Source: Burkholderia latens (lineage in GTDB: Bacteria; Pseudomonadota; Gammaproteobacteria; Burkholderiales; Burkholderiaceae). From it: 64,000 nt of DNA. The position numbers and the translations under genes are program-made. Positions within the stretch are counted from its first letter, which is position 1. The number at the start of each line of letters is the position of its first letter. The stretch covers positions 1 through 64,000 of the forward strand of contig NZ_CABVPL010000029.1 in the NCBI RefSeq assembly GCF_902499045.1, written 5' to 3'. The notes beneath the pieces were generated by a model, which saw only the letters and a list, made by a program, of their open reading frames with translations, did no database searches and was not told where the DNA came from. Shown here piece by piece: positions 17,760 through 26,824 of this stretch.

Positions 17760-18938
17760 ATGACTGTCCGTCATGAAAACATTCTCGTCACTTTCGGCAC
17801 GCGGCCGGAAGCCATCAAGATGGCGCCCGTCGTGCGGCGGCTGAAGGCGCGTGCCGGCGTGCGATGCGCGGTATGCGTGACCGCTCAGCATCGGCAAATG
17901 CTCGACCAGGTGCTCGACCTGTTCGGCATCGTGCCCGATTTCGATCTCGACCTGATGCGCAACGGGCAGACGCTCGGCAACCTCACCGGTCAGATCCTGA
18001 CGACGCTCGATCCGGTTCTCGAATCGTTCAAGCCGGACCTGGTGCTCGTGCACGGCGACACCACGACGACGCTCGGTGCTTCGCTGGCCGCGTATTACCG
18101 GCGCATTCCGGTCGGACACGTGGAGGCCGGCCTGCGCACGGGCAACCTGTATGCGCCGTGGCCCGAGGAGGCCAACCGGAAAATGACCGGCACGCTCGCG
18201 CTGCATCATTTCGCGCCGACCGAGACGTCGAAGGCGAACCTGCTGTCCGAAGGCGTGGCTGCCGAACGGATTCACGTGACGGGCAACACGGTCATCGACG
18301 CATTGCTGACAGTGACCGAACGTTTGGCGCATGAGCCGGAGCTGGCGTCGCGGATGCGTGCCGCATTTCCGTTCCTCGGCGACGCGCGCCGAATGATCCT
18401 CGTGACCGGGCACCGCCGCGAGAATTTCGGCGTGGGTTTCGAACGGATCTGCACGGCACTGGCGACGATCGCGACGCGTTTTCCCGAGTGCCGGATCGTC
18501 TATCCGATGCATCTGAATCCGAACGTCCGCGAGCCGGTGACGCGCTTGCTCGGCGACATTGACAACGTCGTGCTCATCGAACCCCAGGAATATCTGCAGT
18601 TCGTCTATCTGATGAGTCGCGCGTGGCTGATCCTGACCGACTCCGGCGGCATTCAGGAGGAAGCGCCGTCGCTCGGCAAGCCGGTGCTCGTGATGCGCGA
18701 TACGACGGAGCGTCCGGAGGCCGTTGCGGCCGGGACGGTCTGGCTGGTGGGCACCGACGCGCATCGGCTGGTCAGCGCGGTCACGCAGCTGTGGGAGTGC
18801 CCGGACGTGTACCACTCGATGAGCCGCGCGCACAACCCGTACGGCGACGGCCACGCGAGCGAGCGCATCGTCGACCTGCTGACGGCTCCCGCGCCCGAAT
18901 CATGCACGGCGGCAGCGGCGGCCGCCCGGTTTGCGTGA
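17760..18938 (+). CDS. wecB: UDP-N-acetylglucosamine 2-epimerase, non-hydrolysing
   Basis: Interconverts UDP-GlcNAc and UDP-ManNAc in the cytosol, the first step to ManNAcA. The 392-residue protein shows the family motifs [13 protein letters not shown] at the start, [44 protein letters not shown] and [16 protein letters not shown]. The ATG at 17760 follows ACGGAGAAG; a GTG at 17736 overlapping the kinase stop is possible but would add eight unrelated residues. With the WecC gene 30 bp downstream it defines a UDP-ManNAcA supply pathway. Confidence 0.95.
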   Translation: MTVRHENILVTFGTRPEAIKMAPVVRRLKARAGVRCAVCVTAQHRQMLDQVLDLFGIVPDFDLDLMRNGQTLGNLTGQILTTLDPVLESFKPDLVLVHGDTTTTLGASLAAYYRRIPVGHVEAGLRTGNLYAPWPEEANRKMTGTLALHHFAPTETSKANLLSEGVAAERIHVTGNTVIDALLTVTERLAHEPELASRMRAAFPFLGDARRMILVTGHRRENFGVGFERICTALATIATRFPECRIVYPMHLNPNVREPVTRLLGDIDNVVLIEPQEYLQFVYLMSRAWLILTDSGGIQEEAPSLGKPVLVMRDTTERPEAVAAGTVWLVGTDAHRLVSAVTQLWECPDVYHSMSRAHNPYGDGHASERIVDLLTAPAPESCTAAAAAARFA

Positions 18939-18968
18939 ACCCTATTCCCAATACAGCGAGATCCATCC

Positions 18969-20225
18969 ATGTCTTTCGATGTCATTTCCGTAATCGGGCT
19001 CGGCTATATCGGCTTGCCGACCGCCGCCGCATTCGCGGCGCGACGTAAATCGGTGGTCGGCGTCGACGTCAATCGCGCGACGGTCGATACGATCAATCGC
19101 GGCGACGTGCATATCGTCGAGCCGGAGCTCGACATGCTGGTACGTGCGGCCGTGACGCAGGGACATCTGCGGGCAACCGACACGATCGAGCCGGCCGATG
19201 CGTTCCTGATCGCGGTTCCGACGCCGTTCGGCGCGGGACACAAGCCGGATCTGACCCACGTCGAGGCGGCGAGCCGCGCGATCGGGCCCGTCCTGAAGAA
19301 GGGCGATCTCGTCGTGCTGGAATCGACGTCGCCGGTCGGCACGACCGAAAAGATCGCCGCGTGGCTCGCGGCGATGCGGCCCGATCTCACGTTCCCGCAG
19401 CAGGCCGGCGAACAGTCGGATATTCGGATCGCGCACTGCCCCGAGCGCGTGCTGCCGGGGCACGTGATTCGCGAACTGGTGGAAAACGATCGCGTGATCG
19501 GCGGCATGACGCGGCGGTGCAGCGAGCAGGCCGCGGAACTGTATCGGGTCTTCGTGCGCGGCGAGTGCGTGTTGACCGATGCGCGTACGGCCGAAATGTG
19601 CAAGCTGACCGAGAATTCGTTCCGCGACGTCAATATCGCGTTCGCCAATGAGCTGTCGGTCATCTGCGAGTCGCTCGACATCAACGTGTGGGAACTGATT
19701 CGCCTGTCGAACCGGCATCCGCGCGTGGACATCCTGCAACCGGGGCCCGGCGTAGGCGGGCACTGCATCGCCGTGGATCCGTGGTTCATCGTCGATTCCG
19801 CGCCGGAGCACGCGCGGCTGATCCGCACCGCGCGCACGGTCAACGACGACAAGCCGAACCACGTGCTGGACCGGATCGAGCATGTCGCGAAGCGCTTTCG
19901 CGAGCCGGTGATCGCGTGCTTCGGGCTCGCGTTCAAGGCCGACATCGACGACTTGCGCGAGAGTCCGGCCGTCGGCATCGTCCGCGAGCTGGCGAATCGC
20001 GAGATCGGGCAGGTCATCGCGGTCGAGCCGAACATCCGTCAGCTTCCCGCATCGCTGGAAGGGCGCGTGATGCTCGGCGAGGTTGCCGATGCGCTGGCGC
20101 GCGCGGATATCGTCGTGATCCTCGTCGATCATCGGCAATTCAAGCAGATCGATCCGATGAAGCTGCACACGAAGATCGTGATCGATACGCGCGGGTTGCT
20201 GGCGCGCGAGCGGCAGGCGGCGTGA
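18969..20225 (+). CDS. wecC: UDP-N-acetyl-D-mannosamine dehydrogenase
   Basis: Oxidises UDP-ManNAc to UDP-ManNAcA with two NAD+. The 418-residue protein has an N-terminal Rossmann motif (VIGLGYIGLPTAAAFA) and a central domain with LTENSFRDVNIAFANE. The catalytic Cys266 lies in GPGVGGHCIAVDPWF, a form typical of WecC rather than UDP-glucose dehydrogenase. The C-terminal domain has GLAFKADIDDLRESPA. It follows wecB and precedes the flippase by 4 bp, so the genes are in one operon. Confidence 0.95.
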   Translation: MSFDVISVIGLGYIGLPTAAAFAARRKSVVGVDVNRATVDTINRGDVHIVEPELDMLVRAAVTQGHLRATDTIEPADAFLIAVPTPFGAGHKPDLTHVEAASRAIGPVLKKGDLVVLESTSPVGTTEKIAAWLAAMRPDLTFPQQAGEQSDIRIAHCPERVLPGHVIRELVENDRVIGGMTRRCSEQAAELYRVFVRGECVLTDARTAEMCKLTENSFRDVNIAFANELSVICESLDINVWELIRLSNRHPRVDILQPGPGVGGHCIAVDPWFIVDSAPEHARLIRTARTVNDDKPNHVLDRIEHVAKRFREPVIACFGLAFKADIDDLRESPAVGIVRELANREIGQVIAVEPNIRQLPASLEGRVMLGEVADALARADIVVILVDHRQFKQIDPMKLHTKIVIDTRGLLARERQAA

Positions 20226-20229
20226 TCCG

Positions 20230-21579
20230 ATGACGGCGCGCATGTCGAACGCAGCCCGTGCGATCACATCGTCCGGCCCACGGCCGGGCGGGGCAGGGCT
20301 CGGCCGCAATTTCGCCGCGATGCTGCTGTGGCAGATCGGCATGTATGCCATTCCGCTCGCGACGTTCCCGTATCTGACCCGCGTGCTCGGTCCGGCGCAA
20401 TTCGGCGTGGTCGGCTATGTCACGGCGCTGACGGTGTATGGAACGATACTGACCGAATGGGGGTTCAACCTGAGCGGCCCGCGAGCGGTCGCGCAGTGTC
20501 GCGGCGATCCGCGGCGGTTGAGCGAGCTGGTCTGGTCGATCGTCGGCGCGAAGGCGTGCCTGTGCGTGGCGTCCGGCGCGATTCTGGCCGTCGTGCTGAT
20601 GGCCGACCGCACGCTCGCGGCCATGTCCACGGCGATCTGGATCGGCTGGCTGGGTGTGATCGCGAACGTGTGGACGCTCAACTGGCTGTTGCAGGGGCTC
20701 GAGCGATTCTCGTCGTTTACCGCGGTCGCGCTGGCGAGCCGGTTCGCGGCATTGCCGCTGACGTTCTGGCTGGTCCGCTCGCCGGCGGACGTCGACATGG
20801 CGATCGCGATCCAGTCGCTGACGTCGGTGCTCGCGGCCGGCGGTTCGATGCTGATGGCGCGCCGCCTCGGGTTGCTCGGCCACCGGCATTTTTCGTGGCG
20901 TGCAATTCGCGCGCAATTGGCCGACGGGGCGGACATGTTCGTGTCCACCGCATCGGTCAGCCTGTTCAGCGCTGCGAACACGGTGATCGTCGGGGCGCTC
21001 GGCGGACCGTATCAAGTGGGACTGTATGCCGCGGCGGACAAGTTGAAGACCGCGGGAAACATGGTGCCCGCGCAGATCAACACGGTTCTCTATCCCCGGA
21101 TTGCCGCGCTGTTCGCACAGCGGCAACCGGAGGGCGCGCGTGCAGCCGCCCGGCTCACGATATCCGGCGGCATTGCGATCGTGTTCGTGACGAGTATCGG
21201 CATTGCGATCTGCCTGTCTTGTTCGGATGTGCTGACGCGGCTCGTGCTCGGAGACAAATTCGCCGGCGCGTCGTCGATCGTGAACGTCCTCTGCTTGTCG
21301 ACCTTGTTCGGCAATCTCGCGTATTTCCTCGGGCTCCAGGTGCTGGTGCCGTTCGGCGGCGCACGCCGACGCGCGCGCGTGATGCTCGCGGCTGGCGTGC
21401 TCAACATAGTGCTCGCGGTGCTGCTGGTGCCGCGATGGGGCGCGGCCGGCGCGGCTGCCGCGTACCTCGTTGCGGAGCTCGCATTGCTCGCGGTCTTTGC
21501 ATTGTGGATCGCGCGGTCGGCGACGCTGCGCGAACACTTTGCGCGGTCAACCAGAACGAAGGCGCGCCATGACATTTGA
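20230..21579 (+). CDS. wzx: Wzx-type polysaccharide flippase
   Basis: Inner-membrane protein of 449 residues, predicted to flip the lipid-linked repeat unit to the periplasm. It is of the MOP/PST family, with about 12 to 14 hydrophobic segments. A typical N-terminal signature is TRVLGPAQFGVVGYV, and the mid-region AADKLKTAGNMVPAQINTVLYPRI is also family-like. The bce-I half of this window has no flippase, so this is the only one here. Its 3' end overlaps the next gene by 11 bp. Confidence 0.85.
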   Translation: MTARMSNAARAITSSGPRPGGAGLGRNFAAMLLWQIGMYAIPLATFPYLTRVLGPAQFGVVGYVTALTVYGTILTEWGFNLSGPRAVAQCRGDPRRLSELVWSIVGAKACLCVASGAILAVVLMADRTLAAMSTAIWIGWLGVIANVWTLNWLLQGLERFSSFTAVALASRFAALPLTFWLVRSPADVDMAIAIQSLTSVLAAGGSMLMARRLGLLGHRHFSWRAIRAQLADGADMFVSTASVSLFSAANTVIVGALGGPYQVGLYAAADKLKTAGNMVPAQINTVLYPRIAALFAQRQPEGARAAARLTISGGIAIVFVTSIGIAICLSCSDVLTRLVLGDKFAGASSIVNVLCLSTLFGNLAYFLGLQVLVPFGGARRRARVMLAAGVLNIVLAVLLVPRWGAAGAAAAYLVAELALLAVFALWIARSATLREHFARSTRTKARHDI

Positions 21580-22387
21580 TATTCGCGTGATATCGCTGGT
21601 CGATTCGCCGAGACGCGCGGCGATTCGCGAGATCGTGAGCCGTCACGGCGTCGAGTTCGACTTCGAGGACGCGTTCGATGCACGGGCGCTCGACGCGCAA
21701 GCGTGCTCGGCCATGACGGACGCCGCGCGGGTCATCGCACGCTACGGACGACCGCTGAGCCGCGGTGAAGTCGGCTGTTTCATCAGCCATGTCCGCGTGT
21801 GGGAAAAAATCGTGCGGTCGGGGCGCGCGGCCGTCGTGCTCGAGGATGACGCGATGCTCGATCACGCGCTGTTCGAACGTCTGCTGTCGATTCCGGGTGA
21901 GGTGCTCTCCGACCATGCGGACATCGTGCTGCTGGGCCGCTCGAAACTGTCCCGCGATCGTGCGGCGCTGGCCTACCTGTACGAACCGCTGAAGCGGGCG
22001 CGGCGGATCGGCGGGCTGCGGATCGGCGTGCCGTTCAAGCAATGGACGAGTGGATCGGTGGGTTACTGGATCAGCGTAGACGGCGCGCGCAAGGCGCTCG
22101 AACATGCGCGCGGTCCGGTCGCGGCTCTGCTGGACGACTGGCCGTGGCATCGCGATCACGGCGGGTTGCGCATCGCCGAGTTGCGTCCGTATGCGGTGTG
22201 GGAGGCATTCGAGACGATGCCGAGCGCCATCGAAGCCGGGCGCGCCGCGCTGTCGTCGCGGCGTCACGGCGCGCGTGAATGGTTGCTCAAACCGCTGCGC
22301 GTGCTGCGTGCCGTCTTTCGCTGGCTGATCGTGGCCACGCTGACGCTCACCGCATCGCGCGGCCGACTCTTCGCTCGCCATGGATGA
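21569..22387 (+). CDS. Glycosyltransferase family 25
   Basis: Cytosolic glycosyltransferase of 272 residues. The order IRVISLVDSPRRAAIREIV, GEVGCFISHVRVWEKIV and VLEDDAML is typical of the GT25 (LPS beta-galactosyltransferase, LgtB/Lex2) family. Donor specificity cannot be read; galactose or glucose is the usual choice. The ATG at 21569 lies inside the end of wzx, and its own end overlaps the polymerase gene by 8 bp. The frame extends upstream, but only as a shadow of wzx. Confidence 0.8.
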   Translation: MTFDIRVISLVDSPRRAAIREIVSRHGVEFDFEDAFDARALDAQACSAMTDAARVIARYGRPLSRGEVGCFISHVRVWEKIVRSGRAAVVLEDDAMLDHALFERLLSIPGEVLSDHADIVLLGRSKLSRDRAALAYLYEPLKRARRIGGLRIGVPFKQWTSGSVGYWISVDGARKALEHARGPVAALLDDWPWHRDHGGLRIAELRPYAVWEAFETMPSAIEAGRAALSSRRHGAREWLLKPLRVLRAVFRWLIVATLTLTASRGRLFARHG

Positions 22388-23687
22388 CAGCCTTCGCTTC
22401 TCGTACGGGCCGCGCTCGCCGCGATTCGTCACCGATCCGGCGACGCGAATCGCCGCGACGCTGGTATGGGCGACCCTCGGCATCGGGCTCGTGTTGTCAC
22501 CGCTCGGCGACTTCCTGTCCGTCTACATGACGAACAGCGCGGCGTCGCACGGGAACGACGCGCGCATCTCCCTGCTGGTCCGCGGCGTGATGGTCGCCGG
22601 CCTTCTGGCGTTCACGTTATCCGGGTTTCGCGCGAGGATGTCGGGCGTTCGCATCACGATCGCGGCGGTGCTGGCGGTTTGCGTGACGCTTGGCGCCTAC
22701 GTGCTCGGCACGCTGACCGATCGCGAGGTGATCGAGCAGAGCGTGTTCGTGCTGAAGGTGTTTTCGTTCTTCGTCTATCCGGCGGCCATGGCGCTGCTCA
22801 GCGATCGGCGCCTCGCGCAGATCGAATCGGTGGTGTTCGTCGTGTTGTCGATCTATGGCGCATCGATCGTGATGGGCGCGGCGATGTCGATCGAGATGTT
22901 CCGCAGCTATCAGGCCGAGACGCACATTCGCTCGGGATACAAGGGGATCGTCTACGCGCAGAACGAAGCCGCCGCGTTGATCGTCGTCGCGCTGGGATTC
23001 GCGTACCTGCACGCGTTGACACGCGGCTGGCGCGCGCGCAGCGCGGCGCTCGCGACGTGCATGCTGGTCGCGGCGATGTTGTCCGGCACGAAAGGCGCGG
23101 TGGTCGGCGCGCTGGGGATGACGTGCGCCTACTGTTACGCGCGCTTCGACGTCATCAAGGCGACTCGCTATGTCGGCATGGCTGCTGCGGTGCTGGTGTC
23201 GTCGGCGATCCTCGCGTATCTGTTCATTCCGGCGGTGAACGACGCGGTGGAACTGAGCCTGCGCTATTTCTCGCATCAGGGCGGACGTATCGGCAACGAC
23301 AAGATGCTCACGCTGCTGCTGTCCGGACGGAACCTGAAATTCGCAAACGTCTGGGACGATCTGCAGCAACGCAATTTCGTCGCGTTGCTGACGGGCGGAT
23401 ATCCGGTCGTGCGCTACATGGTCGAGATCGACATTCCCGATCTGATCCTGATGCTCGGATTGCCGCTCTTCGCCGTCTATTTCGCTGCGCTTTCGCGTGC
23501 ATTCCTGTGCCGCGGGCCGCGCACCATGTCGCGCAGATTCGGTCGGCTGTTCTTTGTCGTGCTGTTCGCGATGGCTTCCACGGCCGGACACGTGCTCGGT
23601 TCGGCCGTGATCAGCCCGTTTCTCGCGTTGATCGCGGTCATGATCCGGCGCGACATGCAGCGGGCGGTGCGGGAGAGGGCGTGCTGA
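22380..23687 (+). CDS. wzy: Wzy-type O-antigen/EPS polymerase
   Basis: A 435-residue polytopic membrane protein with about ten to twelve helices. It carries an O-antigen ligase/polymerase-like core (GIVYAQNEAAALIVVALGFAYL, then GTKGAVVGALGMT, as in Wzy_C domains) and a large periplasmic loop around residues 285-340 (SLRYFSHQGGRIGND). Wzy proteins diverge strongly, so the call rests on topology, the neutral loop and its place between glycosyltransferase genes next to wzx. It overlaps the GT25 gene and the next GT4 gene. Confidence 0.75.
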   Translation: MDDSLRFSYGPRSPRFVTDPATRIAATLVWATLGIGLVLSPLGDFLSVYMTNSAASHGNDARISLLVRGVMVAGLLAFTLSGFRARMSGVRITIAAVLAVCVTLGAYVLGTLTDREVIEQSVFVLKVFSFFVYPAAMALLSDRRLAQIESVVFVVLSIYGASIVMGAAMSIEMFRSYQAETHIRSGYKGIVYAQNEAAALIVVALGFAYLHALTRGWRARSAALATCMLVAAMLSGTKGAVVGALGMTCAYCYARFDVIKATRYVGMAAAVLVSSAILAYLFIPAVNDAVELSLRYFSHQGGRIGNDKMLTLLLSGRNLKFANVWDDLQQRNFVALLTGGYPVVRYMVEIDIPDLILMLGLPLFAVYFAALSRAFLCRGPRTMSRRFGRLFFVVLFAMASTAGHVLGSAVISPFLALIAVMIRRDMQRAVRERAC

Positions 23688-24808
23688 TGAGAAAGGTTGC
23701 GACGGATGCGAAAGAGCCGACAGGCACGCGCCGGATACGCGTGCTGCACGTCGGACCCGGGTATGGCCAGCGCGGCGGCATTGCGTCGGTGCTCGGAGAA
23801 CTGATGGCGCAGCGCGACGCGTTTGCGAACGCGTCGATTCAGATCGCGTTCTTCGGAACGCACGGATTTCGCAAGGTACGCGATGCGGCGAGCTTCATGT
23901 GGCTGGACGTTGCGCGATTTCTCCGCGACGTATGGAGCGCGGACATCGTGCACTTTCACGTGTCCGAACGAGGATCGTTTTATCGGAAGCTGCTGCTGTC
24001 GCGGATCGCGAAACTCTGTCGGCGACGTGTCGTCTTCCATCTGCACTCGGGAAATTTCGATCGCTTTGCAGAGCGGGCGGGCCCATTGACCCGTATGGCG
24101 GTTGCCCGGTTCGTGGGCAGCGCGGATGCGGCGGTAGGCGTCTCGAACGCGTGTGTGCGCGTGCTGAACCGGTTCAGGGATGGTGCGGGCGACGCGCGCG
24201 TGATCGCGAATACGGCCGTCGATGCGCAGAACGCGCGTCGTCCGGCATTGGGGGTGCCCGACCGCCCGTACATTGCGTTTGCCGGTCGTCTGTCCGAGCA
24301 AAAAGGGATCGCGACGTTGATCGACGCGCTGGCCGTGGTGAATTCAATGGGCGGCGCTATCGATCTCGTGATGGCGGGCGATGGCGATACACGGCGGTGG
24401 CGCGACCATGCGGAGGCGTTGGCCCTGGACGATCGCGTTCGATTCGCCGGTTGGCTCACCGGGTCGGTCAAATCCCGCTTCTATCAAGAAGCCACGCTGT
24501 TCTGCCTGCCGAGCCGGTTCGAATCGTTCGGCATCGCCGCGCTGGAGGCCATGTTCTACGGGGTGCCGGTGGTGGCGACGCGCGTGGGAGGCCTGGCCGA
24601 GCTGGTCGATGACGGCGTCACCGGATACCTCGTCGAACCGGACGATGCGGCGGCACTCGCGCGCGCGATGCACGCGATCGCCGGCGATCCGGCGCTTCGC
24701 GAACGCATGGGGCAGGCTGCCCGCGAGCGTGCGCGGCGCTTGTACGGAGCCGAGGCGGTCGTTGCCCGGTATGTGGATTGTTATCGACAACTAGTCGGAA
24801 GGAGCTGA
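23687..24808 (+). CDS. Glycosyltransferase family 4 (GT-B)
   Basis: A 373-residue retaining glycosyltransferase. The N-domain begins RIRVLHVGPGYGQRGGIASV, which also fits capsule GT4 enzymes. The C-domain has FAGRLSEQKGIATLIDAL, the EX7E nucleotide-sugar motif in SRFESFGIAALEAM, and TRVGGLAELVDDG. The start ATG shares one base with the wzy stop. It adds one sugar of the repeat unit; the donor is unknown. Confidence 0.85.
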   Translation: MRKVATDAKEPTGTRRIRVLHVGPGYGQRGGIASVLGELMAQRDAFANASIQIAFFGTHGFRKVRDAASFMWLDVARFLRDVWSADIVHFHVSERGSFYRKLLLSRIAKLCRRRVVFHLHSGNFDRFAERAGPLTRMAVARFVGSADAAVGVSNACVRVLNRFRDGAGDARVIANTAVDAQNARRPALGVPDRPYIAFAGRLSEQKGIATLIDALAVVNSMGGAIDLVMAGDGDTRRWRDHAEALALDDRVRFAGWLTGSVKSRFYQEATLFCLPSRFESFGIAALEAMFYGVPVVATRVGGLAELVDDGVTGYLVEPDDAAALARAMHAIAGDPALRERMGQAARERARRLYGAEAVVARYVDCYRQLVGRS

Positions 24809-24809
24809 C

Positions 24810-25616
24810 ATGAATACGAAGCGAGATTTTCGACGTGCGCTGGTGGCAGCATGCATCGGCTTGACGATTGCGGCCGATGCGATGGCGTCGGCGTCGGATT
24901 TCACGAAATCGGTGCATGTCGAATCCTACCGGCCGATTTACACGAACGACTGGCAAAGCGGAATCGGCGACATCGAAATTCAGGCGGTACGGCGCTCGGA
25001 CGTCATGTTGGCAGCGGATCCGGCGGATCCCGCACGTCGGTCGATTCGCGTGCAGATCCAGAAAAGCGAAAATTTCACGTATCTGATCAATGGACTGCCG
25101 CGCGCGGAATTCGCGTTGCCCCGCGACGTCGTCTTTTCTCCGGGGCACGATTATCTGATCTGGTGGCGCACTTATCTGCCGCGCGACTTTGCATTCGATT
25201 CCCGGCAGATGGAGATCATCACGCAGATCCATCAGAGCGGCCTGGTCGGATCGCCGCCGTTCATGCTGACGCTGCTCGGCAACGAGTACACGTTCTCCGT
25301 GCGCGGCGGCACCAATACCGCCCATGGATTCGGCGGGCGGCTTTGCTGCGCGTCCGCCGATCGCGGGAAATGGGTCGACTGGGTGCTGCAGTACACACCC
25401 GATGCAAGCGGCGAGCGTGCGATCACGCACCTGTGGAAAAACGGCACGAGCGTTTTCGAAGGAAGCGGGAAGCCGAATGCGTATCCCGGCGACGTGAGCG
25501 CCTATCTGAAGTTCGGCGTATACAAGCCGGGTTGGCAGACAGACCCGTCGGACGTCGACATCATCACGCTGTACTTCGGCAAGGTCGCGATCGGCGCCAG
25601 GAAGGCCCGGCAATGA
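24810..25616 (+). CDS. Secreted heparin-lyase-I-like polysaccharide lyase
   Basis: A 268-residue exported protein with a signal peptide ending near residue 27 (DAMASASD). The mature part resembles the beta-jelly-roll family Polysacc_lyase (PF14099-like). Supporting segments are LIWWRTYLPRDF, QIHQSGLVGSPPF, KWVDWVLQYTP and YLKFGVYKPGW. Such enzymes cut uronic-acid-containing chains by beta-elimination, which suits a ManNAcA polymer. It starts one base after the GT4 stop behind AAGGAGCTGAC. In EPS operons a lyase may trim or release chains; activity is inferred only. Confidence 0.7.
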   Translation: MNTKRDFRRALVAACIGLTIAADAMASASDFTKSVHVESYRPIYTNDWQSGIGDIEIQAVRRSDVMLAADPADPARRSIRVQIQKSENFTYLINGLPRAEFALPRDVVFSPGHDYLIWWRTYLPRDFAFDSRQMEIITQIHQSGLVGSPPFMLTLLGNEYTFSVRGGTNTAHGFGGRLCCASADRGKWVDWVLQYTPDASGERAITHLWKNGTSVFEGSGKPNAYPGDVSAYLKFGVYKPGWQTDPSDVDIITLYFGKVAIGARKARQ

Positions 25617-26824
25617 GCGCCACGCCCGATCCCGTGCAGGTTTCGGACGCCGTGCTGGCGCATTGCCGCCGACACGCGTATGCCGGCCACGACCCGTTCG
25701 ACGGTTTGAACAGCCGCTTGTTCAAATACACCGGGTTGTCGAAATTTCCGATGGCCCGCATCGCCTGGTTGCAGATGCACAAACGCAGCCCGTTCAATTT
25801 CAGACAAGTCCTCGGTGTTCCGCGAATGCGCAATCCGAAGGGCGTCGCGCTCATCGTGCTCGGCCTGCTCGAGCGCGAACGACGCATCGGCGACGGAGCG
25901 AGCCTCGACGAGGCCCGCACGCTCGGCGATTGGCTGCTGGAGCAGCGCGTGGACCGCAAGCGCTGGCGCCACAGCGCATGGGGCTATCACTTCGACTGGG
26001 CTGCCCGGGCATTCTTCGTGCCGGTCGGCACGCCGAATGCGATCAGTACCTGCTACGTCGCGCGTGCGTTGTACGCGCTGGGCGACGTCACCGGCGAAGC
26101 CCGCTTCACCGACGTGGCGGTCGATGCGGGCCATTTCCTGGATGCGCTGTACCTGCCGCATCAGGGCGCCGGCTATTTCGCCTATATCCCGGGCGAGCGC
26201 GCGTTCGTTCACAACGCCAATCTGTGGAGTGCGGCGTTCGTGGCCGAAACGGCGGTGCGGACCGCCGACGCGTCGATGCGCGAACGCGCGATCGCCGCCG
26301 CACGGTTGACGGCTTCGATGCAACGACCGGACGGCGCGTGGGCGTACGGCTTACGCGGCCATCACGGCTTCGTCGACGGGTTCCATACCGGCTACAACCT
26401 CGAAGCGCTGCATCGGCTGCAGCACGTGTGTCGAACCCGCGTGTTCGCCGAGTCGATCGATCAGGGGCTCGCCTACTATCGGGACACGTTCTTTCTGCCC
26501 GATGGAACCGTCAAATATTACGACGACAGCGTCTGGCCGCTCGATATGCACTCCGTTGCACAGGCGCTGATCACATTGCTGACCGTCTCGACGTCGGAAG
26601 CCGACTACGCGTTGGCCGTGCGCGCATTCGAGCGGGCGGTGGAGACGCTCTACATGCCGGACGACGGCCGCTTCGTCTACCAGCGCAGCGCGCGCTTCAC
26701 GAACCGCGTCGATTATTTGCGGTGGACCCAGGCGTGGGCGTTCTACGCGATCGCGTTGCTCGCGAACCGGGTTCACGCCGCCGATACCGCCAACGCTTGC
26801 CTATCCAGACCGGAAGTCCTATGA
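25613..26824 (+). CDS. VpsJ-like alpha/alpha-barrel protein of polysaccharide operons
   Basis: A 403-residue cytosolic-looking protein without signal peptide. It has repeated helical hairpins with Trp/His-rich turns (SAWGYHFDWAARAFF, HNANLWSAAF, GLRGHHGFVDGFHTGYN, YYDDSVWPLDMHSVAQ). These suggest an alpha/alpha six- or seven-hairpin barrel as in GH88/GH105-like and VpsJ proteins. The biochemical role of this group in EPS clusters is not established. Its ATG overlaps the lyase stop (ATGA), and its stop overlaps the wecG start, so it is firmly within the operon. The name VpsJ-like is a family resemblance judged by eye. Confidence 0.55.
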   Translation: MSATPDPVQVSDAVLAHCRRHAYAGHDPFDGLNSRLFKYTGLSKFPMARIAWLQMHKRSPFNFRQVLGVPRMRNPKGVALIVLGLLERERRIGDGASLDEARTLGDWLLEQRVDRKRWRHSAWGYHFDWAARAFFVPVGTPNAISTCYVARALYALGDVTGEARFTDVAVDAGHFLDALYLPHQGAGYFAYIPGERAFVHNANLWSAAFVAETAVRTADASMRERAIAAARLTASMQRPDGAWAYGLRGHHGFVDGFHTGYNLEALHRLQHVCRTRVFAESIDQGLAYYRDTFFLPDGTVKYYDDSVWPLDMHSVAQALITLLTVSTSEADYALAVRAFERAVETLYMPDDGRFVYQRSARFTNRVDYLRWTQAWAFYAIALLANRVHAADTANACLSRPEVL

